Part shown: positions 7,125-15,597 of the stretch, piece by piece
How positions within the stretch are numbered: position 1 is the first letter of the stretch
How the letters are laid out: each line of letters opens with the position of its first letter
Assembly (NCBI GenBank): GCA_020250125.1
Contig: JADCEL010000001.1
Location: forward strand, 45,935 to 109,934
Source of the DNA: Rhodobacter sp.
GTDB taxonomy: Bacteria; Pseudomonadota; Alphaproteobacteria; Rhodobacterales; Rhodobacteraceae
DNA: 64,000 bases
Direction: 5' to 3'
Notes under the pieces: model-generated
Databases searched by the model: none
Told to the model about the DNA's origin: nothing
The model's input: only the letters and a program-made list of their open reading frames with translations
Program-made: the position numbers and the translations under genes

Positions 7125-8956
7125 TTCTTGACCGGCGCTTTCTTGGTGTCGGTTTCGGCGGCAATGGTGCCCTTCTTGCGGTTCATGCCGGATTTGATGT
7201 TGCCGAAAATGTCCGGCTTGTGCCCGTGGCTGAGCATGATCAGGTACTGCTGCACGAAGGTGATGGTGTTGTTGGCAATCCAGTACACCACCAGCCCGCT
7301 GGCAAAACCGCCCAGCATGAACATGAAGACCCAAGGCATCCAGGCAAAGATCATCGCCTGGGTCGGATCCGTCGGGGCGGGGTTCAGCTTTTGCTGAAGC
7401 CACATGGTGATGCCCAGAAGGATCGGCAGCACCCCGATGAAGATCAGCGCCAGCAGCGAACCCTGTGCCGGTGCCGCCCAGGGAAGCAGGCCGAACAGGT
7501 TGAACAGCGACGACGGATCGGGTGCCGACAGGTCGCGCAGCCAGCCGAAAAAGGGCGCGTGGCGCAGTTCGATGGTGACGAAGATCACCTTGTACAGCGC
7601 AAAGAAGATCGGGATCTGGATCAGGATGGGCAGGCAACCGGCGGCGGGGTTCACCTTCTTGTCCTTGTAAAGCTGCATCATTTCCTTCTGCAGCTTCTGC
7701 CTGTCGTCGCCGGCACGCTCCTTCAGTGCTTCCAGTTCGGGCTGAAGTTCCTTCATCCGCGCCATCGAGACGTAGGATTTGTAGGCCAGCGGCAACACGA
7801 TGATCTTCAGCACGAAGGTCAGAGCAATGATCGCCAGGCCCATATTGCCGATCAGCGCATTCAACTCATGCAGCACCAAGAAAATCGGCTTGGTCAGGAA
7901 ATAGAACCAGCCCCAGTCGATGGAATCGACGAAACCCGCGATCCCGCCCTCGTTCTGGTAGTCGCGGATGGTTTCCCATTCCTTGGCCCCCGCAAACAGG
8001 CGCGAGCTGGACGCGGCCGTCTTGCCTGCGGCAACCGTGATGACGGGCTGGCGGGTTTCCACCTGGAACACATCGGTCGCGGCCACGTATTTCGTCACGG
8101 CGGTGAACGGCTTGCCCTGTTCAGGGATCAGCGTCGTCATCCAGTATTTGTCGGTGAACCCGATCCAGCCATCGATGGCCGCGTCAACGATTTCTGCCTG
8201 CGCGCCTTCCCGGTCGATCACGGGAAGTTCGGTCATGGCGCTGTACTTGATCTCGGTCAGGGTGCCGTCGACCCGTCCGACCACTCCCTCGTGCAGGACA
8301 AAGAAGTTCTGCAGATCCGGCGGCTTGCCGTGCCGGGCCACGATGCCGTAGGGGGCCAGGCTTACGTCGGCGGTGCCGGTATTCTCGACAGCCTGGGTGA
8401 CGGTGAACATGTAGTTTTCGTCAATCGACAGCGTCCGGCTGAAGATCAGACCCTTGCCATTGTCCCAGCGCAGCGTGACGGGTGCGTCAAGCGCCAGGGT
8501 GGTGCCGTCTGCCACGGTCCATTCCGTGTTGGGGCCGGGAACATCCGTGAACCCAAGGTCGCCGCCCGGTGCCCAGCCGTACAGGGCATAGTATGACCCG
8601 GTCTGGCCAACCGGCGTCAGCAGCCGGACCAGATCCGAATCCGGGTCCAGCGTAACGCGGTAATCCTTCAGCTTCAGATCATCGATCCGCCCGCCAAGCA
8701 GGGTGATGCTTCCCTTGACCCGGGGGGTGTCGATGGGAATGCGCGCGGCCTCGGGCGCGGCCTTGGCCGCAGGGGCGGCACCTGTGGTGGCATCCGCAGC
8801 CACGGGCGGCAAGGCGGCAGGCGCATCGGTGCCCGTGACGGTCGCAGGCTGTGGCGGGGCCACGGGTTCCGGTGGCGGAAAGAAGAAGAACCATGCCAGG
8901 ATCACAAGGAAACTGAGCGCGGTCGCAAGGATAAGGTTCTTGTTCTGATCGTCCAT
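7121..8956 (-). CDS. yidC: Membrane protein insertase YidC
   Basis: This protein inserts and folds inner-membrane proteins alone or with Sec. It has 611 residues. The N-terminal signal-anchor (NLILATALSFLVILAWFFFF) is followed by a Pro/Ala-rich linker, a large periplasmic beta domain (about 60-340) and the five-helix insertase core (about 350-590). A basic tail ends in KKAPVKK. The start is the ATG at 8956 (MDDQNKN), where family members begin, rather than 19 codons upstream. It leads the operon yidC-MOSC-engB. rpmH-rnpA-yidD, usually adjacent, lie 3.3 kb away here. Confidence 0.96.
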   Translation of the reverse strand: MDDQNKNLILATALSFLVILAWFFFFPPPEPVAPPQPATVTGTDAPAALPPVAADATTGAAPAAKAAPEAARIPIDTPRVKGSITLLGGRIDDLKLKDYRVTLDPDSDLVRLLTPVGQTGSYYALYGWAPGGDLGFTDVPGPNTEWTVADGTTLALDAPVTLRWDNGKGLIFSRTLSIDENYMFTVTQAVENTGTADVSLAPYGIVARHGKPPDLQNFFVLHEGVVGRVDGTLTEIKYSAMTELPVIDREGAQAEIVDAAIDGWIGFTDKYWMTTLIPEQGKPFTAVTKYVAATDVFQVETRQPVITVAAGKTAASSSRLFAGAKEWETIRDYQNEGGIAGFVDSIDWGWFYFLTKPIFLVLHELNALIGNMGLAIIALTFVLKIIVLPLAYKSYVSMARMKELQPELEALKERAGDDRQKLQKEMMQLYKDKKVNPAAGCLPILIQIPIFFALYKVIFVTIELRHAPFFGWLRDLSAPDPSSLFNLFGLLPWAAPAQGSLLALIFIGVLPILLGITMWLQQKLNPAPTDPTQAMIFAWMPWVFMFMLGGFASGLVVYWIANNTITFVQQYLIMLSHGHKPDIFGNIKSGMNRKKGTIAAETDTKKAPVKK

Positions 8957-9086
8957 CTGGACCAGCACCGTTCCTGAAAGGGTCAGCGGTGCTTCAACAG
9001 AGGTGGGGGGCAAAGGTCAAGCGGTTTTCCCCTGCGCCGGCGGGGGCGCGCCGCTTTGGCCCGGCCCGCCCGCAGTCTTGGCGCCT

Positions 9087-10643
9087 TCAGGATGACGCGG
9101 CACTTGGGCGCAGCCGGGACAGCCCTGCAATCCGGGCACGGTGGCGTGCCATCCATTCTGCGGTTTCCTCAAAGGGCATGGGGCGGCCGATGCCGAACCC
9201 CTGGGCATGGGTGAACCCAAGCTGGGCCAGCATGGCCTGCTCGCCGGATGTTTCGACCCCTTCGGCAACCGTTTCCAGGCCAAGCCGTTCCGCCATGGAA
9301 AGAATGGCCGAACAGACCCGCTGCTGGCCGGGGTCTTCGTCAATCCGCGTCACAAAGCTGCGGTCGATCTTCAGCCGCCGCAGGGCAAAGCGCCGGATAT
9401 TGGCAAGCGAGGTCTGGCCAGTGCCGAAATCATCCAGATCGATGCCGCAGCCCATTTCGGACAGCGCCGCGATGTTGCGCACGATCACGTCACTGTCGGT
9501 CTGCGTGACGACCGATTCCAGGATTTCGATCGTCAGGCGGCCAGGCTCCAGATCGAACCGGTCCAGCGCCCATCTGATCTTTTCCGGCAGCAGCGGACTG
9601 CGCAATTCCTCGGCCGAGAAGTTGACCGAGACGCGCGGCACGGTCAGCCCGGACTTGTCCCAGCGCGTGATCGCCTGCAGCGCGTCGTGCAGGATCACCA
9701 CGCCCAGCTTCTCCAGCAGGCCGGACCGCTCCAGCGAGGGCAGAAAGACACTGGGGGCCACCAGTCCCCGGTCGGGATGGTGCCAACGGGCCAGCGCCTC
9801 GAACCCGGTGACTTCGCCGGTGTCGGTCGAAACCTGCGGCTGGAAATGTGCGCGGATCTGGCCCTCATCCAGGGCCGTCTCCAGCATGTCGCGTTCGGCA
9901 TCGCGGTCTGCGGCGACCTTGCCCATCTCTGCGGCATAGCTGCGGATTGCGCCGGGGCCGCTTTGCCAGGCGGCATCCGCAGCCACCACGGCGGCTTCGT
10001 ACATCGCGCGGCCGGTGGGTTCCGGCGTGCGTCCCGGCAGGCAGAAGCCGACAGAACAGGTGACATAGATCTGGGTTGCATCCAGCACCAAAGGCGGACT
10101 GACCGCCTTTTGCAGACGGGCGGCCATCTGCACAAGCGTCTCAAGATCAAGCTGCCGCACCGGCCCCAGCGCCACGACAAGACCGCCGTGGTCAAGCCGC
10201 GCCATGGTGTCGCTTTGCCGCAGAACACCTGTGATCCGCTCCACGCAGGTTCGCATGGCGTCCTCTGCCGCCGGTTTGCCGAAACGGTCGGCCAGCCGAT
10301 CCATGTCGTCGAACCGCACCGCAAGGCAGGCCGTGGTCAACCCCGTTGCAGGGCCGATGCCCAGGATCGCCTCAAGGGCGGTGACGACCTGCGGCGGCGT
10401 CACCATCCCGCCGGTGGCGCGGGTGACGGGTGCCAGAAGGTCTGCCTCGCGCAGCGAAACGGCCCCGAACAGCCCGATCACCAGGGGCAGACCCAAAGCG
10501 GCAGAAACCAGCGCGCCTTCGCCCCCCAGCCAGAAGGCGGCCAGTGTCAGCGCCGGAAGAAAGACCATGATTTCGGGACGCCGGAGCACGGCCCCGATCC
10601 GCACGATCACGCGCCCGGCAGGCAATCCCAATACCCTTATCAT
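9087..10643 (-). CDS. Membrane-anchored c-di-GMP phosphodiesterase with degenerate GGDEF
   Basis: This 518-residue protein has two membrane helices near residues 24-62, a GGDEF-like domain (about 85-240) and an EAL domain (about 250-505). The GGDEF signature is replaced by LDHGGLVV near 150-157, so cyclase activity is not expected. The EAL domain keeps its catalytic set: EAL at 282-284, NFSAEEL, DDFGTG, KIDRSFV and AEGVE. It is therefore a likely hydrolase of c-di-GMP to pGpG at the inner membrane. It stands alone between ttcA and yidC, with a 130-base gap before yidC. Confidence 0.9.
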   Translation of the reverse strand: MIRVLGLPAGRVIVRIGAVLRRPEIMVFLPALTLAAFWLGGEGALVSAALGLPLVIGLFGAVSLREADLLAPVTRATGGMVTPPQVVTALEAILGIGPATGLTTACLAVRFDDMDRLADRFGKPAAEDAMRTCVERITGVLRQSDTMARLDHGGLVVALGPVRQLDLETLVQMAARLQKAVSPPLVLDATQIYVTCSVGFCLPGRTPEPTGRAMYEAAVVAADAAWQSGPGAIRSYAAEMGKVAADRDAERDMLETALDEGQIRAHFQPQVSTDTGEVTGFEALARWHHPDRGLVAPSVFLPSLERSGLLEKLGVVILHDALQAITRWDKSGLTVPRVSVNFSAEELRSPLLPEKIRWALDRFDLEPGRLTIEILESVVTQTDSDVIVRNIAALSEMGCGIDLDDFGTGQTSLANIRRFALRRLKIDRSFVTRIDEDPGQQRVCSAILSMAERLGLETVAEGVETSGEQAMLAQLGFTHAQGFGIGRPMPFEETAEWMARHRARIAGLSRLRPSAASS

Positions 10644-10710
10644 GCCCTGCTTTCCTTCTGCTGCAACCTGACAGTCAGGCTAGGGACAGAGGGTGATCAG
10701 CAAATTAATT

Positions 10711-11574
10711 TCAGGGGTCTGGCCGTGAACTGTTTTCGGCAAATTTTACAGGGTCCGGCACCAGCGCGGCAAAATCGAACAGGGCCGGGTCCAGCAGATG
10801 TGACGGGCGGATGTTCATCAGGGCGCGGAACATCACCTGCCGCCGTCCCGGACTGCGGGCTTCCCAGGCATCCAGGATCTGCTTGACCTGCCGGCGTTGC
10901 AGCCCGTCCTGACTGCCGCACAGATCACAGGGGATGATCGGAAAGTTCATCGCTTTTGCAAACCGGTCGCAGTCGGCTTCGGCGACGAAGGCCAGCGGGC
11001 GGCACACGACCAGATCGCCCTCGTCGTTGATCAGCTTTGGCGGCATCGTGGCCAGCCGCCCGCCGTGGAACAGGTTCATGAAGAAGGTTTCCAGAATGTC
11101 GTCGCGGTGATGCCCCAGCACAACGGCCGAACACCCTTCCTCGCGGGCGATGCGGTACAGATTGCCGCGCCGCAGCCGCGAACACAGCGAACAGAAGGTG
11201 CGCCCTGCAGGAATCTTGTCCATGACGATGGAATAGGTGTCGGCATATTCGATGCGGTGGGGAACCTGCATCCGGGTCAGGAAACCGGGCAGGACCGTTG
11301 CCGGAAAATCCGGCTGGCCCTGATCCAGATTGCAGGCCAGCAGGTCCACCGGCAGCAGTCCGCGCCACTTCAGTTCCAGCAGCACCGCCAGCAACGTATA
11401 GCTGTCCTTGCCGCCGGACAGGCAGACCAGCCAGCGCGCCCCGCGGTCGATCATGCCATAGGTTTCGATGGCATCGCGCACCTCGCGGACCAGCCGCTTG
11501 CGCAGCTTCCTGAACTCGGTGGTGTCTGGCGCGTCCCGCAGGATTGGCGGCAGATCTTCGGTTTCGTCGAACAT
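10711..11574 (-). CDS. ttcA: tRNA 2-thiocytidine(32) synthetase TtcA
   Basis: This enzyme thiolates cytidine 32 in certain tRNAs, using ATP and an iron-sulfur cluster. It has 287 residues. The PP-loop SGGKDS is near residue 54. The cluster cysteines are in [11 protein letters not shown] near 131-134 and PCDLCGSQ near 221-224. It is divergent from the lipoprotein gene, with the two 5' ends about 80 bases apart. Confidence 0.94.
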   Translation of the reverse strand: MFDETEDLPPILRDAPDTTEFRKLRKRLVREVRDAIETYGMIDRGARWLVCLSGGKDSYTLLAVLLELKWRGLLPVDLLACNLDQGQPDFPATVLPGFLTRMQVPHRIEYADTYSIVMDKIPAGRTFCSLCSRLRRGNLYRIAREEGCSAVVLGHHRDDILETFFMNLFHGGRLATMPPKLINDEGDLVVCRPLAFVAEADCDRFAKAMNFPIIPCDLCGSQDGLQRRQVKQILDAWEARSPGRRQVMFRALMNIRPSHLLDPALFDFAALVPDPVKFAENSSRPDP

Positions 11575-11654
11575 GGCCTGTCTTTCGCGGCACGAGGCAT
11601 CCGGTTGCCGTCGGCCTGCGTATAAGACAGGTAATCTTTTTGGGGAAGTGTGCG

Positions 11655-12176
11655 ATGCGGTGGATCATTCTGACAGGATTTCTGGCCCTTGCCGCCTGCA
11701 CGGGTCGCCCCGGCCCGACGGACCCGCTGCTGAGCACGCGGGAGTTGAACCTTGAAGAGTTCTTCGATGGCAAGACCGTGGCGCACGGGCAGTTTCAGGA
11801 CGTCTTCGGGACCGTCCGCCGCCGCTTCGTGGTCGACATCGACGGCGACTGGGATGGCGAGGTCCTGACGCTGGACGAGAACTTCGTCTACGAGGATGGC
11901 AGCACCGAAAACCGCAAATGGACGCTGACGCAGACCGGCCCGGACAGCTGGCAGGGAAGCGCCCCGGGTGTGATCGGCACCGCCACCGGCGAAGAGCGCG
12001 GCGATACCTTCAACTGGCGCTACCGCATCGATCTGCCGGTGCCCGACGGCACCCTGCGCGTGGATTTCGATGACTGGATGTGGCTCTTGACCGAAGACCG
12101 GCTGCTGAACATCGCCTACATGCGGCGGGCCGGTGTGACCATCGGGCAGGTGGTGATTTTCTTCGAAAAAAGGTGA
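11655..12176 (+). CDS. DUF3833-like lipoprotein
   Basis: This 173-residue protein has a lipoprotein signal peptide ([15 protein letters not shown]) ending in a clear lipobox, LAAC, with the lipidated cysteine at residue 15. The rest is an all-beta, aspartate- and tryptophan-rich domain ([20 protein letters not shown]) of the DUF3833 type. The start is the ATG at 11655, preceded by GGGGAAG. The longer frame upstream is antisense to ttcA and would bury the signal peptide. Function is unknown; the predicted location is the cell envelope. Confidence 0.82.
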   Translation: MRWIILTGFLALAACTGRPGPTDPLLSTRELNLEEFFDGKTVAHGQFQDVFGTVRRRFVVDIDGDWDGEVLTLDENFVYEDGSTENRKWTLTQTGPDSWQGSAPGVIGTATGEERGDTFNWRYRIDLPVPDGTLRVDFDDWMWLLTEDRLLNIAYMRRAGVTIGQVVIFFEKR

Positions 12177-12190
12177 CGCACAGGCCCGCA

Positions 12191-12210
12191 AGCGCGGCGC
12201 AGGCCGCGCT
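12191..12210. terminator. Hairpin between convergent lipoprotein and yidD genes
   Basis: AGCGCGG (12191-12197) and CCGCGCT (12204-12210) form a perfect 7-bp stem with a 6-base loop. It sits between two convergent stops (12176 and 12221) and could serve both strands. No U-tract is visible. Confidence 0.45.
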
Positions 12211-12220
12211 GGCGGAACGG

Positions 12221-12454
12221 TCAGTCTTCGGTTGCGGGCGGCACCGGATCAAATCCCGATCCGCCCCAGGGATGGCAGCGGCACAGGCGGTGTGCCACCA
12301 GCCAGCCCCCCTTCAGCGCGCCATGCCGGTCCAGCGCCTCCAGCGCATAGGCCGAACAGGTGGGCTGGAACCGGCAGCCATGCCCGACCCAGGGACTGAG
12401 GATCAGCCGGTAGGCGCGGACGGGCAGGGCCAGGATATGCGCAGCCGGGCTCAC
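12221..12454 (-). CDS. yidD: YidD membrane-insertion efficiency factor
   Basis: This is a small peripheral membrane protein that helps Sec/YidC-dependent insertion. It has 77 residues, the family size. Typical features are [10 protein letters not shown], the [13 protein letters not shown] cysteine motif and [18 protein letters not shown]. The start is the GTG at 12454, overlapping the rnpA stop (GTGA). The longer upstream frame is the shadow of rnpA. Confidence 0.92.
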   Translation of the reverse strand: MSPAAHILALPVRAYRLILSPWVGHGCRFQPTCSAYALEALDRHGALKGGWLVAHRLCRCHPWGGSGFDPVPPATED

Positions 12455-12867
12455 TTTGGCGCGCGTCCGCCATGCACGCGGCCCAGGGCATGGGCCATGT
12501 CTGCCACAAGGTCGGAAAACACCCGGTCCACCGTCGCGCCGGGGCGACCGACCAGAACGTAATCCCACCCCGGCAGACCGCCCGCAGGCAGGGTGGCACG
12601 GGCGACCTCGCGCAGGCGGCGTTTGGCGCGGTTGCGGATGACGGCGTTGCCGATCTTCCTGGAACAGGTGTAGCCCACCCGGATGCAGGCGCTGTCATCG
12701 CCCCGGCACCGGGCCTGCAACAGAAAGCCCGGCATCACCTGTCGCCGGGCCTGCGCGGCCCGCAGAAAATCGCCACGCTTTGCAATCACGGTCAGATACC
12801 GCCGACCATGCGGCGGCACTGGGCCTTCGGCATCGCTGCCTGTTGCCCCTGCCACCGTCGATGCCAC
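12451..12867 (-). CDS. rnpA: Ribonuclease P protein component
   Basis: This is the protein subunit of RNase P, which matures tRNA 5' ends. It has 138 residues. The family signature is intact: an [18 protein letters not shown] stretch followed by AKRRLRE. The N-terminus starts at a GTG at 12867, 33 bases after rpmH, and carries about 25 residues before the conserved [14 protein letters not shown]. An internal start closer to that motif is possible. It is followed by yidD with overlapping codons. Confidence 0.93.
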   Translation of the reverse strand: MASTVAGATGSDAEGPVPPHGRRYLTVIAKRGDFLRAAQARRQVMPGFLLQARCRGDDSACIRVGYTCSRKIGNAVIRNRAKRRLREVARATLPAGGLPGWDYVLVGRPGATVDRVFSDLVADMAHALGRVHGGRAPK

Positions 12868-12900
12868 GTCATGCGTCCTTCAGAAGGCGCGCGGGCCGGA

Positions 12901-13035
12901 TCAGGCAGACAGCTTCTTGCGGCCCCTGGCGCGGCGGGCCGAAAGCACACGGCGGCCGCCCTTGGTGGCCATGCGGGCGCGGAACCCGTGGCGACGGGCG
13001 CGAACCAGGTTCGAGGGTTGAAACGTGCGCTTCAT
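12901..13035 (-). CDS. rpmH: Ribosomal protein L34
   Basis: This 44-residue 50S protein begins [19 protein letters not shown] and continues with the standard [19 protein letters not shown] stretch and a lysine-rich end. It heads the rpmH-rnpA-yidD operon. A good promoter lies 70 bases upstream. Confidence 0.97.
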   Translation of the reverse strand: MKRTFQPSNLVRARRHGFRARMATKGGRRVLSARRARGRKKLSA

Positions 13036-13103
13036 CGCGGCTCTCCATCACTTCGGCGGCCCGCACCCGGCGGATTCGGGGGCTGACCCTGTTCGAAGCC
13101 CGT

Positions 13104-13132
13104 CCTTTACGGGGGGCGGGCGGGCAAGTCAA
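13104..13132 (-). promoter_or_regulatory. Sigma70-type promoter upstream of rpmH
   Basis: On the minus strand TTGACT (13132-13127) and TAAAGG (13109-13104) are spaced by 17 bases of C/G-rich sequence. The predicted start is near 13097, giving a 5' leader of about 60 bases before rpmH. Confidence 0.65.
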
Positions 13133-13307
13133 TTCGCCGGCACCGCTTTCTTGCGTTACATCTGCCCGCAACGGCCCGAAGGCACAGGGTCCCGCAGGCG
13201 CGGAGGCATCCGAAATGTTGCAGATCATCAATGCCGCGTGATGGGGCTGTTGCCCTGCTACCGGTTCAGCGCATTCTGCGGCGACCGACAACCGGAAGGT
13301 ACCGCAG

Positions 13308-14036
13308 GTGAACAAGACGACCCCAAAGCAATGGCAGCGCCTGCGCCGCAGGCTGCCGATCCTGATCATCGGGGCCACGGCCCTGATCGGTGCGCTGACA
13401 CTGCGCGACCAGCTGAGCTTTGCGGCGCTGGCCCAGCATCGCGAAACGCTGATTGCCCTGCGCGATGCCCATTACATTCCCGCAGTCGTGATCTTCATTC
13501 TGGCCTATGCCGCGATGGTGGCGCTCAGCCTGCCCGGAGCGACGGTGGCCACGCTGACCGGCGGGTTTCTGTTCGGGCTGTTTCCGGGTGTGCTGTTCAA
13601 CGTGGCCGCGGCCACGACCGGCGCAATCGGCGTCTTCCTGGCGGCAAGGCTGGGGTTCGGTGCCGAGCTGGCCGCCCGGATCGAAGCGGGCGGCGGGGCC
13701 GCGGCACGGCTCCAGGCGGGGCTGCGCCGGAACGAGATTCCGGCGCTGTTCCTGATGCGGCTCCTGCCGGTGGTTCCGTTCTTTCTGGCCAACCTTGTTC
13801 CGGCGGCGATGAATGTGGCGCTGTGGCGCTTTGCATTCACCACCTTCTTCGGCATCATGCCCGGAGCGCTGATCCTGACCTGGGTCGGTGCCGGATTGGG
13901 TGAGGTGTTCGAGCGGGGCGAAGAGCCGGACCTGGGTCTGCTGACGGACCCGCGCTTTCTTGGCCCGCTGCTGGGCCTGGCCGCCCTTGCGGCACTGCCC
14001 GTCCTTGTCCGGGCGGTTCGCCGGAAGGAGCCATGA
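13308..14036 (+). CDS. TVP38/TMEM64 family membrane protein
   Basis: This 242-residue protein has about five membrane helices and the SNARE-associated/DedA-like core. That core includes LSLPGATVATLTGGFLFGL near residues 72-90 and the MRLLPVVPFFLANLVPAA re-entrant region near 147-164. Proteins of this superfamily are linked to lipid or small-molecule handling at membranes. The start is a GTG after GGAAGG. The flavoprotein gene starts one base after its stop, an association seen in other bacteria, so the two probably work together. Confidence 0.87.
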   Translation: MNKTTPKQWQRLRRRLPILIIGATALIGALTLRDQLSFAALAQHRETLIALRDAHYIPAVVIFILAYAAMVALSLPGATVATLTGGFLFGLFPGVLFNVAAATTGAIGVFLAARLGFGAELAARIEAGGGAAARLQAGLRRNEIPALFLMRLLPVVPFFLANLVPAAMNVALWRFAFTTFFGIMPGALILTWVGAGLGEVFERGEEPDLGLLTDPRFLGPLLGLAALAALPVLVRAVRRKEP

Positions 14037-14037
14037 C

Positions 14038-15453
14038 ATGACCAGGATCAAGACAGACATCTGCGTGATCGGCGCAGGCTCTGGCGGCCTGTCGGTGGCG
14101 GCGGGCGCGGTGCAGATGGGCGCGCGCGTCGTGCTGATCGAGGGTGCCGAAATGGGGGGCGATTGCCTTAATCACGGCTGCGTTCCGTCCAAGGCGCTGC
14201 TTGCCGCTGCCAGGGCGGCGCATGTGATGACGGCAGGGGCGGCGCTGGGCATCGCGCCCGCCGTACCGCAGGTGGATTTCGGCGCGGTCAAGGATCATGT
14301 TGCCCGGACCATCGCCGCCATCGCCCCAATGGACAGTCAGGAACGCTTCGAGGGCCTGGGTGTTACCGTGATCCGCGACTGGGCCCGTTTTCTTTCGCCG
14401 ACAGAGGTGCAGGCGGGCGCGGCCCGCATCACCGCCCGCCGCTTTGTCATCGCCACGGGGTCACGGCCCGTTGTGCCGCCGGTTCCCGGCCTGGCGGACC
14501 TGCCCTATCTGACCAACGAGACCATCTTTGCGCTGCGCGAGAAGCCGTCGCACCTGCTGATCCTGGGGGGCGGGCCGATCGGGCTGGAAATGGCGCAGGC
14601 GCATCGCCGCCTGGGCTGCGGGGTGACGGTGATCGAAGCCGGGCCTGCGCTTGGCCGGGAAGACCCCGAACTGGCCGCCGTGGTGTTGCAGCAGTTGCGC
14701 AGCGAAGGGGTGACGATCCTGGAAGGCACCGCTGTCAGCAGCTTTGCGGGGGGCAGCGGCATTACCGCCACCCTGTCGGACGGCCGGACGCTGGCCGGGT
14801 CCCATCTTCTGATTGCCGCCGGGCGCAAGGCGGCCCTGGACGGGCTGGGGCTGGATGCCGCCGGTGTAACCTGCAACGACCGGGGCGTTACCGTTGATGA
14901 CAGCCTGCGGTCATCCAACCGGCGCGTCTATGCCGTGGGCGATGCGGCGGGCGGCGCGCAGTTCACACACCTGGCCAACTATCATGCCGGGGTGGTCATC
15001 CGGCAGATGCTGTTCGCGCTGCCCGCACGGGCCGGCATGGCCCATATTCCCCGCGCCACCTATACCGATCCCGAACTGGCCCAGGTCGGCCTGACCGAGG
15101 CCGAGGCGCGGGCGCGCCACGGGGACCGGCTGACGGTGCTGCGCTGGCCCTTTCACGACAATGACCGGGCGCAGGCCGAGGGCCGGACCCGGGGGCTGAT
15201 CAAGGTCATGGTCGTCAGGGGCCGCCCGGTCGGTGCCGGCATTGTCGGTGCCCAGGCCGGCGAATTGATCGGCCTCTGGGCGCTGGCCCTGTCGGCCCGG
15301 CTGAAGATGGGATCGCTGGCGGGCATGGTTATGCCCTATCCGACGCTGGGCGAAGTATCAAAACGGGCCGCAGGGGCCTATTTCTCGCCGCGTCTGTTTG
15401 ATAACCCTGTGGTCAAGCGGGTGGTGCGGCTGGTGCAGCGATGGCTGCCCTGA
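14038..15453 (+). CDS. FAD-dependent pyridine nucleotide-disulfide oxidoreductase (lipoamide-dehydrogenase-like)
   Basis: This 471-residue flavoprotein has an FAD site VIGAGSGGLS near residues 9-18, the redox disulfide GGDCLNHGCVPSK near 40-52, a GGGPIGLEMA NAD(P) site near 180 and a second FAD motif YAVGDAAGG near 300. The C-terminal dimer domain has MPYPTLGE where lipoamide dehydrogenases have the HxHPT-x-E active-site histidine. It is therefore unlikely to act on lipoamide in the standard way. The start at 14038 has an AAGGAG Shine-Dalgarno and follows the TVP38 stop directly. Confidence 0.88.
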   Translation: MTRIKTDICVIGAGSGGLSVAAGAVQMGARVVLIEGAEMGGDCLNHGCVPSKALLAAARAAHVMTAGAALGIAPAVPQVDFGAVKDHVARTIAAIAPMDSQERFEGLGVTVIRDWARFLSPTEVQAGAARITARRFVIATGSRPVVPPVPGLADLPYLTNETIFALREKPSHLLILGGGPIGLEMAQAHRRLGCGVTVIEAGPALGREDPELAAVVLQQLRSEGVTILEGTAVSSFAGGSGITATLSDGRTLAGSHLLIAAGRKAALDGLGLDAAGVTCNDRGVTVDDSLRSSNRRVYAVGDAAGGAQFTHLANYHAGVVIRQMLFALPARAGMAHIPRATYTDPELAQVGLTEAEARARHGDRLTVLRWPFHDNDRAQAEGRTRGLIKVMVVRGRPVGAGIVGAQAGELIGLWALALSARLKMGSLAGMVMPYPTLGEVSKRAAGAYFSPRLFDNPVVKRVVRLVQRWLP

Positions 15454-15470
15454 CGCGCGCCCGGTCCGAA

Positions 15471-15597
15471 CCGCGCCGGGGGGCCGTCTGCCCCCCAGCC
15501 CGGCCCGGCCACGGGCCGGGCGTTGGTGGCGGAAACCCTGCACCGAAGGGTTTCTGATCGCTTGTCACCCCCCGGGGATGTTATTGAACAGAAAATG
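15471..15597 (+). repeat. Dispersed hairpin-tail element, copy 1 (interrupted)
   Basis: A GGGGGG...CCCCCC hairpin with a CGTCT-containing loop (15478-15496) is followed, after about 70 bases, by the tail CACCCCCCGGGGATGTTATT then GAACAGAAAATG (15566-15597). The same parts occur at 34.9, 42.5 and 45.1 kb. The intervening segment holds two more stems: CCCGGCCC/GGGCCGGG, and GAAACCCT (15532-15539) with AGGGTTTC (15547-15554). The last ATG of the tail is the likely start of the histidine kinase. Confidence 0.6.

Noticed and set aside
9087..10643. Active diguanylate cyclase
   Set aside because: The GGDEF signature is replaced by LDHGGLVV; only the EAL half keeps its catalytic residues.
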